Shown here piece after piece: positions 25,252 through 34,894 of a stretch of DNA of 64,000 nt (its first letter is position 1; every line of letters begins with the position of its first letter). Under the pieces are notes generated by a model. It worked only from the letters and a program-made list of their open reading frames with translations. It made no database searches and was not told where the DNA came from. Source of the stretch: Thermomicrobium sp. CFH 73360 (lineage in GTDB: Bacteria > Chloroflexota > Chloroflexia > Thermomicrobiales > Thermomicrobiaceae); the NCBI RefSeq assembly GCF_023806465.1, contig NZ_JAMSLS010000001.1:434001-498000 (forward strand), written 5' to 3'. The translations under genes and the position numbers were made by a program.

Positions 25252-27775
25252 ACAGACGAGTACTGCGACAGATACCGAAATACCGCTCGGGTTGACCAGC
25301 GCAGAGGCAGCCGAGCGCCTTCAGCGCTTTGGGCCGAACGAACCCGTACCCCCGCGGCGCCGCCGAGCGCTCGTGCAGTTCTTACAGCTGTTCATCGAGC
25401 CGTTGACATTTGTCCTGCTCGTCGCGAGCGGGATCGCAGCACTCCTCGGGGAGTTCGTGGATGCCACGCTCATTGTCTCGATCGTCCTTGCCAGCACGAC
25501 AGTGAACTTCGTCCAAGCGTATCGATCGCAGCGCGCCGTGGAGCGCCTGTCAGTCAGCATCGTGCCGACGGCGACTGTGCTTCGTGACGGAGCCTGGCAG
25601 GAGCTCCCACGCTGGACACTCGTACCCGGCGACGTCATTCGCCTGACGGCTGGCGATCTGGTACCCGCCGATGCACGCCTGCTGGAAGCGATACACCTCA
25701 CAGTCCAGCAAGCAGCGTTAACAGGCGAATCATTTCCGGTCGAGAAACAGGCGAATCCAACTGCACCGCCGAGCCAGGATCCGGACGCTGCACACATGGT
25801 GTTTCTCGGTTCCTCAGTCGTTTCCGGCTCCGGCATCGCTGAGGTGGTAGCGACGGGGAAAAACACGCTCTTCGGTGGTATCGTCGCCCGGCTCGGTGCG
25901 CCGCCCCCTGAGACCGCGTTCCAACGCGGTCTTCGCGAGTTTAGTCATCTCATCACTCGTACCATCGTTGCGCTGGTGCTCGTCGTCCTCGCCGTCACGC
26001 TCTCCCTTGGTCGTGCACCTCTGGACTCCTTGCTCTTCGCCGTCGCGCTCGCTGTTGGACTTACCCCGGAGTTCTTGCCAATGATCGTCACGATCGCTCT
26101 CGCGCAGGGAGCAATCCGGATGGCGCGACGACGCGTGCTTGTCAAGTCGCTGCCAGCAATCGAAAACCTCGGCAGCATCGACATTGTCTGCAGTGACAAG
26201 ACGGGAACGCTGACGCTCGGCGAGATGCGTCTGATGCGGGCACTGACCCTCGCAGGGAACGACTCTTCGCGAGTACTGCAGCTGGGCTGGATCAACGCAC
26301 GCGCCCAGTCTGGCTTGGTAAGCCCATTCGATCAGGCCCTGCTGGCTACCGAACTTCCTACACTGCCGACTTTCACAAAAGTAGACGAACTTCCCTTCGA
26401 CTTCGAACGCCGCCGGGTCTCGGTCGTCGTTCGCCTCCTGGGTGAGCCGTTACTCCTGATCACCAAGGGCGCTCCGGAGGCGATCCTGCCAGCATGCACC
26501 GCATTTGAAGACGAACGTGGCATCGTGCACCCGTTCGAAGAGACGATGCGACAGAACGCCACAAGTCTCTTCCGGCAATTGAGCACCGAAGGGCTCCGCG
26601 TGCTCGCAGTCGCCTGGCGAGTGTGGGAATCACCCCATCCACTTCGTCCTGAGGACGAGAACGAGCTTGTCTTAGCGGGATTCCTTGCCTTTGCCGACCC
26701 GCCCTTATCCGAAGCGAGGGAAACGCTCGCACAGCTTGCCGCTGATGGAGTACGCGTGAAACTTCTCACCGGTGATAACGAACTCGTGGCAGCGGCAATC
26801 TGTCGTGCCGTTGGACTCCCAGCTGAGCGAATTGTTCTTGGCAGCGAACTTGAACACCTTGAGCCCCTTGCACTCGAGCGTCTGGTCGAGGAGGCAGATG
26901 TCTTCGCACGCGTCACACCAGCACAAAAGCACCGCATTGTACTCGCGCTCAAGGCCCACGGTCATGCAGTCGCGTTCCTGGGGGACGGGATTAACGATGC
27001 ACCCTCCTTGCACGCAGCGGACGTCGGCATCTCGGTCGTGAACGCTGTCGATATCGCACGGGAGGCTGCGGACATCGTGCTCCTGGACCGACGCCTCTCG
27101 ACACTCCATGAGGGAATCCTGGAGGGACGCCGCGCCTTTTCCAACGTGATGACGTTCCTCCTCATGGAGACAAGTTCCAACTTTGGCAATGTCTTCAGCA
27201 TGGCTGGTGCGGCCGCATTATTGCCGTTCTTACCTCTGCTTCCGCACCAGATTCTGCTGAACAACTTTTTGTACGATCTCGCGCAAGTTGCCATTCCCCG
27301 CGACCGGGTTGACCCTCAGCTGACTGCCTCCCCACGTCGCTGGGATATCGGATTTGTCCGGACTGCGATGCTTGTCCTCGGACCGGTCAGCTCGCTCTTC
27401 GATTTCCTGACCTTCGCCGTCCTCCTTTTCCTCTTCCGTGCGGATGAGATGCTCTTCCACTCTGGTTGGTTTGTTGAGTCCTTGGTCACGCAGTGTCTTG
27501 TCGTCTTCGTCATCCGGACAGCCCGAGCTCCTTGGCACTGGTTACCAAGCCCAGCGCTAGCGCTGAACGTGCTCGTAATCGTCCTCATCGGCCTGTGGCT
27601 TCCGTACAGCCCACTCGCCGCGTTCCTTGGCTTCGTTCCACTGCCACCGGTATATCTGGCGTTCCTCGCAGGCGCTGTCGCAAGCTACCTCATACTGGTC
27701 GAACTCACAAAACGGGCACTCTACACCTGGTGGAACCACCGTCACCGCGAGACGGTGCGATCTGGCCGACAATAG
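25244..27775 (+). CDS. mgtA: P-type ATPase, Mg2+-importing (MgtA) type
   Basis: An 843-residue P3B-like ATPase. In order: N-terminal LTSAEAAERLQRFGPNEP, membrane pair, actuator motif QQAALTGESFPVEK, the membrane-4 motif VGLTPEFLPMIV (typical of MgtA: GLTPE-LPMIV), phosphorylation site CSDKTGTLTLGEM with D318, TKGAPE in the nucleotide domain, LLTGDNELVA, and GDGINDAPSLHAADVGISV. The GLTPEFLPM motif sets it apart from Ca2+ (PEGLP) and K+ pumps. ATG 25244 has GAGGTTGG upstream. No M-box-like leader is seen. Its stop lies 34 bases inside the convergent oxidase gene. Confidence 0.9.
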   Translation: MAEQTSTATDTEIPLGLTSAEAAERLQRFGPNEPVPPRRRRALVQFLQLFIEPLTFVLLVASGIAALLGEFVDATLIVSIVLASTTVNFVQAYRSQRAVERLSVSIVPTATVLRDGAWQELPRWTLVPGDVIRLTAGDLVPADARLLEAIHLTVQQAALTGESFPVEKQANPTAPPSQDPDAAHMVFLGSSVVSGSGIAEVVATGKNTLFGGIVARLGAPPPETAFQRGLREFSHLITRTIVALVLVVLAVTLSLGRAPLDSLLFAVALAVGLTPEFLPMIVTIALAQGAIRMARRRVLVKSLPAIENLGSIDIVCSDKTGTLTLGEMRLMRALTLAGNDSSRVLQLGWINARAQSGLVSPFDQALLATELPTLPTFTKVDELPFDFERRRVSVVVRLLGEPLLLITKGAPEAILPACTAFEDERGIVHPFEETMRQNATSLFRQLSTEGLRVLAVAWRVWESPHPLRPEDENELVLAGFLAFADPPLSEARETLAQLAADGVRVKLLTGDNELVAAAICRAVGLPAERIVLGSELEHLEPLALERLVEEADVFARVTPAQKHRIVLALKAHGHAVAFLGDGINDAPSLHAADVGISVVNAVDIAREAADIVLLDRRLSTLHEGILEGRRAFSNVMTFLLMETSSNFGNVFSMAGAAALLPFLPLLPHQILLNNFLYDLAQVAIPRDRVDPQLTASPRRWDIGFVRTAMLVLGPVSSLFDFLTFAVLLFLFRADEMLFHSGWFVESLVTQCLVVFVIRTARAPWHWLPSPALALNVLVIVLIGLWLPYSPLAAFLGFVPLPPVYLAFLAGAVASYLILVELTKRALYTWWNHRHRETVRSGRQ

Positions 27776-28923
27776 TCGGTCGGATCAATCCAGGGTCGCC
27801 CCTCAGCGAGCCGCGTGACCCGAAACGCCTGGACGTCCTGGCGTGGCATTCCCTCAACGATCCACTCGGCAAGAGCCCGCCCGATTGCAGGAGCCGTTTT
27901 GAACGACGTTCCGGAATCCCCCAAAAACGCGAAGAGTCCAGAATACTCCGGTATCGGACCGAAGAGCGGTCGCCCATCTGGGCTCTGCATGACAACTCCG
28001 GCCCATCCACCACGCACGATACCCTGCATCAGCAGTGGATATCGCTGGGCGATTGCCGTCCGGGCTGGAGCGACAAAATCAGCATCTGTGGTCTCAGCAG
28101 ACCGATCCGGATCCACCTGGCGAAATCCCCACTCCAGTCCGACGAGCGTCGCTGTCTCACCCTCCGGGCGGAACCACATGCCCAGAGCGGTATCGATGCC
28201 ACAACAGTGCCGTGGTGCCGGCTCGATCGGCCAACGGAAAACAATCACTTGCACGCGTCGCGGTATAAGGCCGTAATCGAGGCCCAGCGCAGCAAGCAAG
28301 CTGTTCGCCCATGGCCCCGGCGTCAACACCACAAACGGCGCAGCGATCCGTCCGGAGCTTGTCTGGACGCCAGCGACGCGTCCATTCCTGATCTCCACTC
28401 CGGTGGCCCGTTCCCCGATGCGAAGCTCCGCGCCGTTTTGCCGTGCCCGCTCGAGCAACCCAAGAGTTGCGGCGACCGGATCGGCATAGCCGCTCTCTGG
28501 TTCGTAGGCAGCAACCGTGATCCCCCTCACATCGCACCAGGGTTCGAGCTCGGCAACCTGCTCAGCCGTCAGCAGCTCGACCGGAGCGCCAACCGCCTGT
28601 TGCATGGTGACGTTGGCCTGAAGCTTCTCCTCGTCGCTAGGTGCAACGATCTGGAGAAAGCCGGTGCGAACGAACGGTGAGCGTGTTCCGAGGCGCGCTT
28701 CCCATTCCTGAAAGAAACGCAGGCTTTCGAACGCGAGACGCGTCTCATGGGGGTTCGGGTAATGAAGCCGCACCAGTGCACCAGATTTGCCGGTCGCACC
28801 CGCCGCCGGTACCCGTTGCTCTACGATGACAACGTCGCGCAGGCCTGATTCTGTTAGCCAGTACGCGGTACTCGCCCCGACGATCCCTGCACCAACAATC
28901 ACCACCTCGGCAGTCGTGCGCAT
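27742..28923 (-). CDS. FAD-dependent amine/sarcosine oxidase (DAO family)
   Basis: A 393-residue flavoenzyme with an N-terminal dinucleotide fold (VVIVGAGIVGASTAYWLTES) and the DAO-family parts AATGKSGALVRLHYPNPHETRLA, RIAAPFVVLTPGPWANSLLAALG and GPIPEYSGLFAFLGDSGTSF near the end. The pattern is that of sarcosine oxidase beta-subunit/glycine oxidase-type enzymes that oxidise secondary or N-methyl amino acids to imines with H2O2. The exact substrate is unknown, and no other sox genes accompany it. ATG 28923 follows GGAGGAG; a GTG three bases earlier is also in frame. It overlaps mgtA tail to tail. Confidence 0.85.
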   Translation of the reverse strand: MRTTAEVVIVGAGIVGASTAYWLTESGLRDVVIVEQRVPAAGATGKSGALVRLHYPNPHETRLAFESLRFFQEWEARLGTRSPFVRTGFLQIVAPSDEEKLQANVTMQQAVGAPVELLTAEQVAELEPWCDVRGITVAAYEPESGYADPVAATLGLLERARQNGAELRIGERATGVEIRNGRVAGVQTSSGRIAAPFVVLTPGPWANSLLAALGLDYGLIPRRVQVIVFRWPIEPAPRHCCGIDTALGMWFRPEGETATLVGLEWGFRQVDPDRSAETTDADFVAPARTAIAQRYPLLMQGIVRGGWAGVVMQSPDGRPLFGPIPEYSGLFAFLGDSGTSFKTAPAIGRALAEWIVEGMPRQDVQAFRVTRLAEGRPWIDPTDYCRPDRTVSR

Positions 28924-29332
28924 CACCGTCTCCTCCTCTCTGCCATGGAAACAGGGCTACGCACTGCCGTCAAGTCGTCCGACCTGCTCCGGCGATACCT
29001 AGGCAGCCGAACGATGTGACTGTGGCTGGCCTCGCGTCACCTCTGGGCTTCCTGGCAGATCAGGGTCTGAGCAGCCTGTATGACAGAACGAATCGCAGAG
29101 AAACGCAACGAGCCGTAATCCCCGCAGGGGCCACAACTAGCCCCTCCGCTCTTCGACCTCGCCAAAGACCTCGATTCTCAGCAGCTCCGCAGTAACCACT
29201 CGTTTGTCGTCGAAGAAGGCTCGTGCTACCCGTCTCCCGGCACTGGTAAGCTCGATGGAGCAGGAACCACCTGAGATCCCGACAGGCAGCTTTGCGAGAC
29301 ATCGATCGGCATTGCAAGAGTTCACTTAGGGC
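28924..29332. other. Intergenic region, possible 3' gene remnant
   Basis: Between divergent genes. A minus-strand frame ending at 29137 reads ELTSAGRRVARAFFDDKRVV and then TAELLRIEVFGEVEERRG, which looks protein-like, but no start with a ribosome site is found; it may be the tail of a lost gene. Confidence 0.35.
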
Positions 29333-30295
29333 ATGAAGCGACTGGAACTTGACACGCTTGAACGTCATCAGGTCTGGATCGCCTTTGCTGGACTGGTCGT
29401 CGGCGGTTCGGCGGGGCTCTTCCTCCCTGGAAGCCACACTGCCTTTGAACAGCTCATTTACCCGGCCCTGGCACTTCTGCTTACCTCCCTGTTTTTGCAA
29501 ATCCCGTTTGGCATGTTGCGACAGGCCTTTACCGATCGTCGCTACCTCGTGGCCACTCTCACAACAAACTTCGCTGTTGTACCAGTGGTGGTCTGGCTTC
29601 TTGCCCATCTGGCACCGCAGCAGCCTGCAGTGCTGCTCGGGCTTTATCTGGTCCTTCTTGCGCCTTGCATCGACTACGTTTCCATGTTCTCCCGGCTCGG
29701 TGGTGGGAACGAGCGGGTCGTCCTCGCGTCAACACCCGTTCTCCTCGTGGCACAGGTCCTGCTCCTGCCAGGCTATCTGTGGTTATTCCTCACCGAATCA
29801 GCCCGAAACATCATCGATCTGAAGCCGTTCCTGGAGGCATTTGTGTTCCTCATCGCTCTCCCACTCGGTATCGCACTCGCGCTCCAGTACTTGTCATTGC
29901 GCTATCCAGGCCTCGACCGCATGACTGACGTCGCACGATGGCTACCGGTTCCGATGTTGGCCCTGACGCTCCTGGTGATCGTCGGATCCCAGATTGCCCG
30001 GGTGAGGAGTGCATTCCTCGATCTCGCTGGCATCGTACCGCTCTATCTTGCATATCAAGTGATGATCGGACTTCTGGGGTCACCAATTGCACGAGCATTT
30101 AAACTTGACCCGCCACGCGGCCGAGCACTGGTCTTCAGCGCACTGACACGCAACTCGTTGGTCGTTCTTCCACTTGCGCTGGCACTGCCGCGGGAACACT
30201 CCCTCGCGGCGCTGGTGATCGTCACCCAGACCCTGGTCGAACTCCTCGGGCTCCTCGTTGCGGTCCGGATCGTGCCACGGCTGCTCCCTGCGTGA
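29333..30295 (+). CDS. SBF-family transporter (bile acid:Na+ symporter / arsenite ACR3-like)
   Basis: A 320-residue protein with about ten hydrophobic segments. The segment QIPFGMLRQAFTDRRYLVAT and the half-buried LLAPCIDYVSMFSRLGGGNE match the SBF/ACR3 superfamily, in which the A-P-C-x region carries the substrate-binding Cys of arsenite exporters. Arsenic-resistance-type annotation is common for such proteins, but there is no arsR or arsC beside it, so another anion is equally possible. ATG 29333 lacks a strong ribosome site. Confidence 0.7.
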   Translation: MKRLELDTLERHQVWIAFAGLVVGGSAGLFLPGSHTAFEQLIYPALALLLTSLFLQIPFGMLRQAFTDRRYLVATLTTNFAVVPVVVWLLAHLAPQQPAVLLGLYLVLLAPCIDYVSMFSRLGGGNERVVLASTPVLLVAQVLLLPGYLWLFLTESARNIIDLKPFLEAFVFLIALPLGIALALQYLSLRYPGLDRMTDVARWLPVPMLALTLLVIVGSQIARVRSAFLDLAGIVPLYLAYQVMIGLLGSPIARAFKLDPPRGRALVFSALTRNSLVVLPLALALPREHSLAALVIVTQTLVELLGLLVAVRIVPRLLPA

Positions 30296-30508
30296 CCGAT
30301 TTCCCATTCGCGGACCTCCCGTGCGTAACCGCTCCGCCTTCTGGGGTGAGGCGGTGCATCAAGGATTCGACGCTATGATCTTGTGAGAGTACAAAGATCC
30401 CGCCAGGAAGCCGAACGCCCATTAACTGTCGTGATGCTAGAATTCCTCTCGAGATCGAGCAGACGGTCCGTGGACACGGAGAGCGACAGCGGAGTGGGGT
30501 GACGGGTC

Positions 30509-31513
30509 GTGGCGAAGCAGCTCGGAATCGATCTTGGAACAGCAAACGTCCTTGTCTACGTCCGCGGGCGTGGCATTGTGATCAACGAGCCATCCGTGGT
30601 CGCCATCTCGGCCAAGGACGGTCGGGTGAAGGCCGTTGGTATTGAAGCGCGGAACATGCTCGGGCGCGAACCTCGCGATACCATTGAGGTCATTCGTCCA
30701 ATGCGAAACGGCGTCATCGCCGATTACGTGGTGACGCAAGAGATGCTGCGCTACTTCATCAACAAGGCGGTCGGCCGCTTCTCGCTCATCCGACCCGAGG
30801 TCATGATCTCTGTCCCTGCTGGCGTGACGAGCGTTGAGCGCCGCGCGGTGCGTGATGCGGCGCTCAACGCGGGAGCTCGCCGCGCATATCTCATCGCTGA
30901 GCCACTCGCAGCCGCAATCGGCGCGCGGATTCCGATCGCTGACCCGAGTGGCAACATGGTCATCGACATCGGTGGCGGGACCACAGAAGTCGCAGTCATT
31001 TCCCTGAACGGCATTGTCGTCGCCAAGTCAGTACGAATCGGTGGGAACCACCTGGACGACGCGATTGCTGCGTACGTTAAACGGAAGCACAACTTGCGCA
31101 TCGGTGAGCGGACAGCGGAAGAAATTAAGATAGCTATCGGTTCAGCGCTCCCGGTCGAAGAAGATATGGTTATGGAGGTTCGTGGCCGGGACGAGGTGAC
31201 TGGCCTGCCACGAACGATCCAACTCCATGCGAACGAGGTCGTGGAGGCGATCGCCGAACCGCTCGAGGCGATCCTCTCTACTGTTCGCGCGGTGTTGGAA
31301 GAGACGCCACCCGAACTTGCCTCCGACATCATTGACAAGGGGATGGTGTTGACCGGGGGTGGCGCATTGCTCCGCAATCTGGATCGCCTGCTCACGGAGG
31401 TGACAGGCGTCCCTTGCTTTGTCGCCGACGATCCTTTAAGCTGTGTGGCCATCGGCACGGGGCTGGCACTTGAGTATTTCGACGTGATCCGGGACAGCCT
31501 CGAAGAAATTTAA
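30509..31513 (+). CDS. mreB: Rod shape-determining protein MreB
   Basis: A 334-residue actin homologue that guides elongation wall synthesis. Actin-fold ATPase motifs are clear: [17 protein letters not shown] (phosphate 1), [19 protein letters not shown] (phosphate 2) and [15 protein letters not shown] (adenosine). Both halves and the hydrophobic filament surface are complete and the length is normal. The start is GTG 30509. No mreC/mreD follow; instead a convergent Nudix gene overlaps its end by four bases. RodA, its functional partner, is encoded at 13.9 kb. Confidence 0.95.
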   Translation: MAKQLGIDLGTANVLVYVRGRGIVINEPSVVAISAKDGRVKAVGIEARNMLGREPRDTIEVIRPMRNGVIADYVVTQEMLRYFINKAVGRFSLIRPEVMISVPAGVTSVERRAVRDAALNAGARRAYLIAEPLAAAIGARIPIADPSGNMVIDIGGGTTEVAVISLNGIVVAKSVRIGGNHLDDAIAAYVKRKHNLRIGERTAEEIKIAIGSALPVEEDMVMEVRGRDEVTGLPRTIQLHANEVVEAIAEPLEAILSTVRAVLEETPPELASDIIDKGMVLTGGGALLRNLDRLLTEVTGVPCFVADDPLSCVAIGTGLALEYFDVIRDSLEEI

Positions 31514-31983
31514 GTCAGTGCGTAGTACTCTGCTTCCTCGCCCCCACAGGCAATCACCGCATGGATATGGCGGACCGCCCAGCGCTGACTCGTCCAGAGG
31601 AGGCGTGCAACTGCCTCGTCGAGATCGCACCAGGCGTAATCATCATGCGCCGCGGAGAGTCGCACCGTTGCCCGTGGTTCGACCAGCGCGGCGAAGGTCG
31701 GTGCCAGCACAATCGCATCATTGGTGTGGTCGTAAAATTGCGCGATGTAATCGGCAGAGTAGAGGCGCTGGGGTACGAGTCCTGTCTGCTCGAGGAGCTC
31801 CCGGGCAGCCGCCTCGACTGCTCGCTCCTGCGGCAGGATCCGTCCGTGCACCGCATGCCAGGTCCCACCCAGGGGCCCATCTGCACGGCGACGTAACAGC
31901 AAAAACTGCACCTCATGTGGCGGTCGTTGCGGGAGCCGGCGGAACACATAGACATCCACCAGATCGCTCACCACTCGCGGCAT
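31510..31983 (-). CDS. Nudix hydrolase with a degenerate Nudix box
   Basis: A 157-residue protein starting [17 protein letters not shown]. The Nudix box is [23 protein letters not shown]: the G, the first E, the R-E-L and the next E are kept, but the consensus pair REUxEE ends in Q instead of E, removing one of the usual metal ligands. The rest ([21 protein letters not shown]) is typical. Activity is therefore uncertain; a dATP/ADP-ribose type house-cleaning hydrolase is the family expectation. ATG 31983 is preceded by a GGGAGGG some 15 bases upstream. Confidence 0.82.
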   Translation of the reverse strand: MPRVVSDLVDVYVFRRLPQRPPHEVQFLLLRRRADGPLGGTWHAVHGRILPQERAVEAAARELLEQTGLVPQRLYSADYIAQFYDHTNDAIVLAPTFAALVEPRATVRLSAAHDDYAWCDLDEAVARLLWTSQRWAVRHIHAVIACGGEEAEYYALT

Positions 31984-32071
31984 CGTTTCCCGAATCCCTC
32001 CCGCACGGCCGACACGACTCGTCCCATGCTCAATGCAGTCAGGATAGCATCTTGGCGGCAGGCGAGAACAC

Positions 32072-32503
32072 TCACCAGCGGCGGCGCAGACGCCACCACT
32101 GGTAACGGAACCAACCAATGATCCCGCGCCGCGCCGGTGGCAGGACGATGTCACGTCCGCGCCAGCGCCGCGGTTGATCCGGCGTCCAACTCGGACCACG
32201 AGCGAGCTGCCGGACTACCGGCGCAAAGAAGGACACAAGACTCGCAATCGCCAACAGCATGGCGAGCGTTCTCGACCAGTCGCGGACGAGAACGGCAAGT
32301 AAGGCGAGAAGAAACGCTCCGGCCAACAGTGCAGTGCTCTCGGGAAACGAGAAACGCCATGCATGCAACCCACGATGCGGTACGAGGAATCGGGGACGTC
32401 GCAAGCGCCGCAGCCAGCGGCGCCAGCGTGGTTCCCGCTCCGCCTTCTCGAGAATCTCAAGTATCTGTTCTTCGAGACGCGACGAACGGCGCTCCTGCGG
32501 CAT
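32072..32503 (-). CDS. Basic membrane protein with two hydrophobic segments
   Basis: A 143-residue protein of unknown family. Residues 1-50 are strongly charged (MPQERRSSRLEEQILEILEK, then RWRRWLRRLRRPR), followed by two membrane segments (STALLAGAFLLALLAVLV and LAMLLAIASLVSFFAPVV) and a basic C-terminus rich in R and W. It lies 11 bases after the cysteine desulfurase gene on the same strand, so it is probably cotranscribed with it and with the E1-like gene. No function can be assigned. Confidence 0.7.
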   Translation of the reverse strand: MPQERRSSRLEEQILEILEKAEREPRWRRWLRRLRRPRFLVPHRGLHAWRFSFPESTALLAGAFLLALLAVLVRDWSRTLAMLLAIASLVSFFAPVVRQLARGPSWTPDQPRRWRGRDIVLPPARRGIIGWFRYQWWRLRRRW

Positions 32504-32514
32504 GGCTGGCCTCC

Positions 32515-33687
32515 TCAGTCCGCTCGGCTTGGTGTCCGCGCCAGTTCCGCCACCGCGAGGATGACGCGGTCAATGTCTTCCTCAGTTGTGCACCACCCTG
32601 GCGACAGGCGGACAGTCCCGTGCGGATACGCACCAAGAGTCCGACACGCCTCGGACGCACCGTGTAATCCAGCCCCGACGACGATCCTGTAGGTCTTCTC
32701 TAAAACGCTTGCCAGATCGACCGGTCGCCATCCACTCACCAGGCAGGAAATCACAGCCACGCGTCGCGGGGGATCCGAGGGTGACAGCAGCCGTACGCCT
32801 GGGATCGTCTCCAACCCGGCCACGAGCCGGTCGGCCAATCGACGCAAGCGCGCGCTTAGCGTCGTGAACCCCTCTTGGACAAGCCATTCCAACGCGGCAC
32901 CAAGCGCAACAATACCGACTGCATTCGGGGTTCCCGCTTCGTATCGTTCAGGAAGTGACCAGAGTTGGGTGATGTCCGGTAGGTCACGCGCCGTCGCTCC
33001 CTCGCGGAGCGGTGCGAGCTCTGACGGATCGACGCGCGGACCAAGGACAAGTACACCAGTGCCCGGTGGACCAAGCAGCCACTTGTGGCCACTGAGGGCG
33101 AGGAGATCAGCGCCAAGATCATCCAGCGTGAAGGGAATGACGCCTGCGGTCTGGGCAGCATTCACCAAGACTAACGTGCCCTGCACATGTGCCCGATTCG
33201 CGATCTCCACGACTGGTTGCAGTGCGCCGGTCACATTCGATGCATGGCCAATGATGACGAGCCGAGTGTTCGGTCGGAGTGCTCGCTGCATATCCACGGG
33301 ATCGACCAGACCATCTGGGCCGACCCCGACTCGTGTCGTCGTGACACCAAACAGCTCGAGTGTGCGCAGCGGTCGTCGCACCGCATCGTGTTCGATTGCG
33401 GTGGTAACAACATGGTCACCCGGGCCCAAAAGGCCCTTGATCGCCAAATTGAGCGCATCGGTTCCACTGGCAGTGAAAAGGACACGTCGCGGATCGGGAA
33501 CCCCGAAGAACGCCGCGAGGCGTTCGCGGACCCGTTCGATCGCCTCCCATGTCTCGGTCGCCAGCCGGTTACCCGGACGGAGTGGCACCCCGCTCGCTCG
33601 TTCCAGGAATGTCCCAAGCGTTCGGATCACCACTTCAGGCTTCGGCCAGCTTGTGGTCGCGTTGTCCAAATAAGTCAGCACAGCCAT
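32515..33687 (-). CDS. Class V aminotransferase / cysteine desulfurase
   Basis: A 390-residue PLP enzyme (MAVLTYLDNATTSWPKPEVV at the start). Family marks: TASGTDALNLAIKG, TTAIEHDAVRRPL (His stacking on the cofactor), VNAAQTAGVIP, and the lysine motif LLALSGHKWLLGPPGTGVLV. This DNATTSWPKP start is that of the small group of SufS-like desulfurases often annotated CsdA. The gene starts at ATG 33687, overlapping the stop of the E1-like gene by one base, so the two are coupled. Such a pair can form and pass on persulfide sulfur, for example in thiamine, molybdopterin or tRNA thiolation. Confidence 0.85.
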   Translation of the reverse strand: MAVLTYLDNATTSWPKPEVVIRTLGTFLERASGVPLRPGNRLATETWEAIERVRERLAAFFGVPDPRRVLFTASGTDALNLAIKGLLGPGDHVVTTAIEHDAVRRPLRTLELFGVTTTRVGVGPDGLVDPVDMQRALRPNTRLVIIGHASNVTGALQPVVEIANRAHVQGTLVLVNAAQTAGVIPFTLDDLGADLLALSGHKWLLGPPGTGVLVLGPRVDPSELAPLREGATARDLPDITQLWSLPERYEAGTPNAVGIVALGAALEWLVQEGFTTLSARLRRLADRLVAGLETIPGVRLLSPSDPPRRVAVISCLVSGWRPVDLASVLEKTYRIVVGAGLHGASEACRTLGAYPHGTVRLSPGWCTTEEDIDRVILAVAELARTPSRAD

Positions 33688-34718
33688 CACATCCCGATAT
33701 AGCGCGCGTAGAGCGCTCGAGCTACCGCGGGATCGGTCGTTCCACGGACGATCGCTCGCCCGTCACTGAAGACGGTCAATTCATAACCGTCTACGCGGAA
33801 TCGTATCAGGTATGGGTTATAGTGCACTTCCCCCAATGGTGCTAGCTGCTGCGCGAGCCGAGCGAGGTCGATCGCTACACGCGGATGGACGACGACTTGC
33901 ACCGCATCGCGGCCGCAGAGTGCAACCGTTCGGCTGGGAGCACGTTCATACAGGAACCGTCGCTCACCGAGTGCACAGGCCGGGCAGTCAGGACGGCGCC
34001 GCGCCGTGATGCGCGCAATTTCGAGCGTCCAGAGATCAACTGTCATCAGTGTGCGGTTACATGCCGACCAGGCACCGACGAGGAGCTTGATTGCCTCTGA
34101 AGCCTGCAAGGCACCGACGAGCGCAGCCGCTGGACCGAGCACTCCTGCCGTGTCACATGTCGGCACACTCCCGGCGGATGGTGGCTCAGGGAAAAGGCAG
34201 CGCAGACATGCCGTCTCACCAGGAATTACCGTCAGGGTTGTTCCGAGCGTGCCGATTGCGCCTCCGTAGATCCACGGCTTGTTGAGTTCCAGCGCCGCAT
34301 CATTCAGAAGGTACCGTAGCTCGAAGTTGTCGCTTCCGTCGACGACTGCATCCACATCAGCAATGAGCGGCACGATCGAGGTCGCATCAACATCGATGAC
34401 AACGGACTCAATCGACACATCCCGGTTCACCCGCTCAAGAGCACGAGCCGCTGCCACTGCCTTCGGCAATGCCGCCTCGACATCGGCTTCCTCATAAAGC
34501 ACCTGTCGCTGAAGGTTTGTCCACTCAAGAACATCCCGATCGACCAGTCGCAAGAACCCGACCCCAGCCCTGGCAAGGAGCATCGCCACGTGAGTGCCGA
34601 GTGCCCCCACGCCTAAGACGCAGACTCGTCCACGACGTAACCGTTGTTGTCCGGATGTTCCAATAACCGGGAGGAGAACCTGCCGGTGGTATCGCTCAAC
34701 TGATTCCTCGCTGGTCAT
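33687..34718 (-). CDS. E1-like adenylating enzyme (ThiF/MoeB/HesA family)
   Basis: A 343-residue enzyme that activates ubiquitin-like sulfur carriers (ThiS, MoaD) by adenylating their C-terminal Gly-Gly. Visible: SVERYHRQVLLPVIG, nucleotide fold VCVLGVGALGTHVAMLLARAG, DRDVLEWTNLQRQ with the adenylation Arg, VDGSDNFELRYLLND, zinc cysteines CLRC and CPAC, and the TCDTAGVLGPAA loop with the candidate thioester Cys. After about residue 265 comes an extra 75-residue domain (VQVVVHPRVAIDLARLAQQL) in place of the rhodanese domain of MOCS3-type proteins. It is coupled to a desulfurase gene; no ThiS/MoaD gene is seen nearby. Confidence 0.87.
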   Translation of the reverse strand: MTSEESVERYHRQVLLPVIGTSGQQRLRRGRVCVLGVGALGTHVAMLLARAGVGFLRLVDRDVLEWTNLQRQVLYEEADVEAALPKAVAAARALERVNRDVSIESVVIDVDATSIVPLIADVDAVVDGSDNFELRYLLNDAALELNKPWIYGGAIGTLGTTLTVIPGETACLRCLFPEPPSAGSVPTCDTAGVLGPAAALVGALQASEAIKLLVGAWSACNRTLMTVDLWTLEIARITARRRPDCPACALGERRFLYERAPSRTVALCGRDAVQVVVHPRVAIDLARLAQQLAPLGEVHYNPYLIRFRVDGYELTVFSDGRAIVRGTTDPAVARALYARYIGM

Positions 34719-34894
34719 GGCGTGGTCTCCACTCTCCACACATATGGTACAGTTCCCAACCGGCGCGCCCCAAGCGCCGTTGCAAAACGTGTCTTGACTC
34801 GGTTCCTTCGCTGAATCACTACGGCGGATCGGAACCTCGCTTTAAGGGTTAAGGGGTGCGACCCGACGCGTATGCTTGACATGAGGGAGCAGAG

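Noticed and set aside
29137-29325. 62-residue minus-strand frame with a protein-like C-terminal part
   Set aside because: No usable start codon with ribosome site; kept only as a possible remnant of a lost gene.
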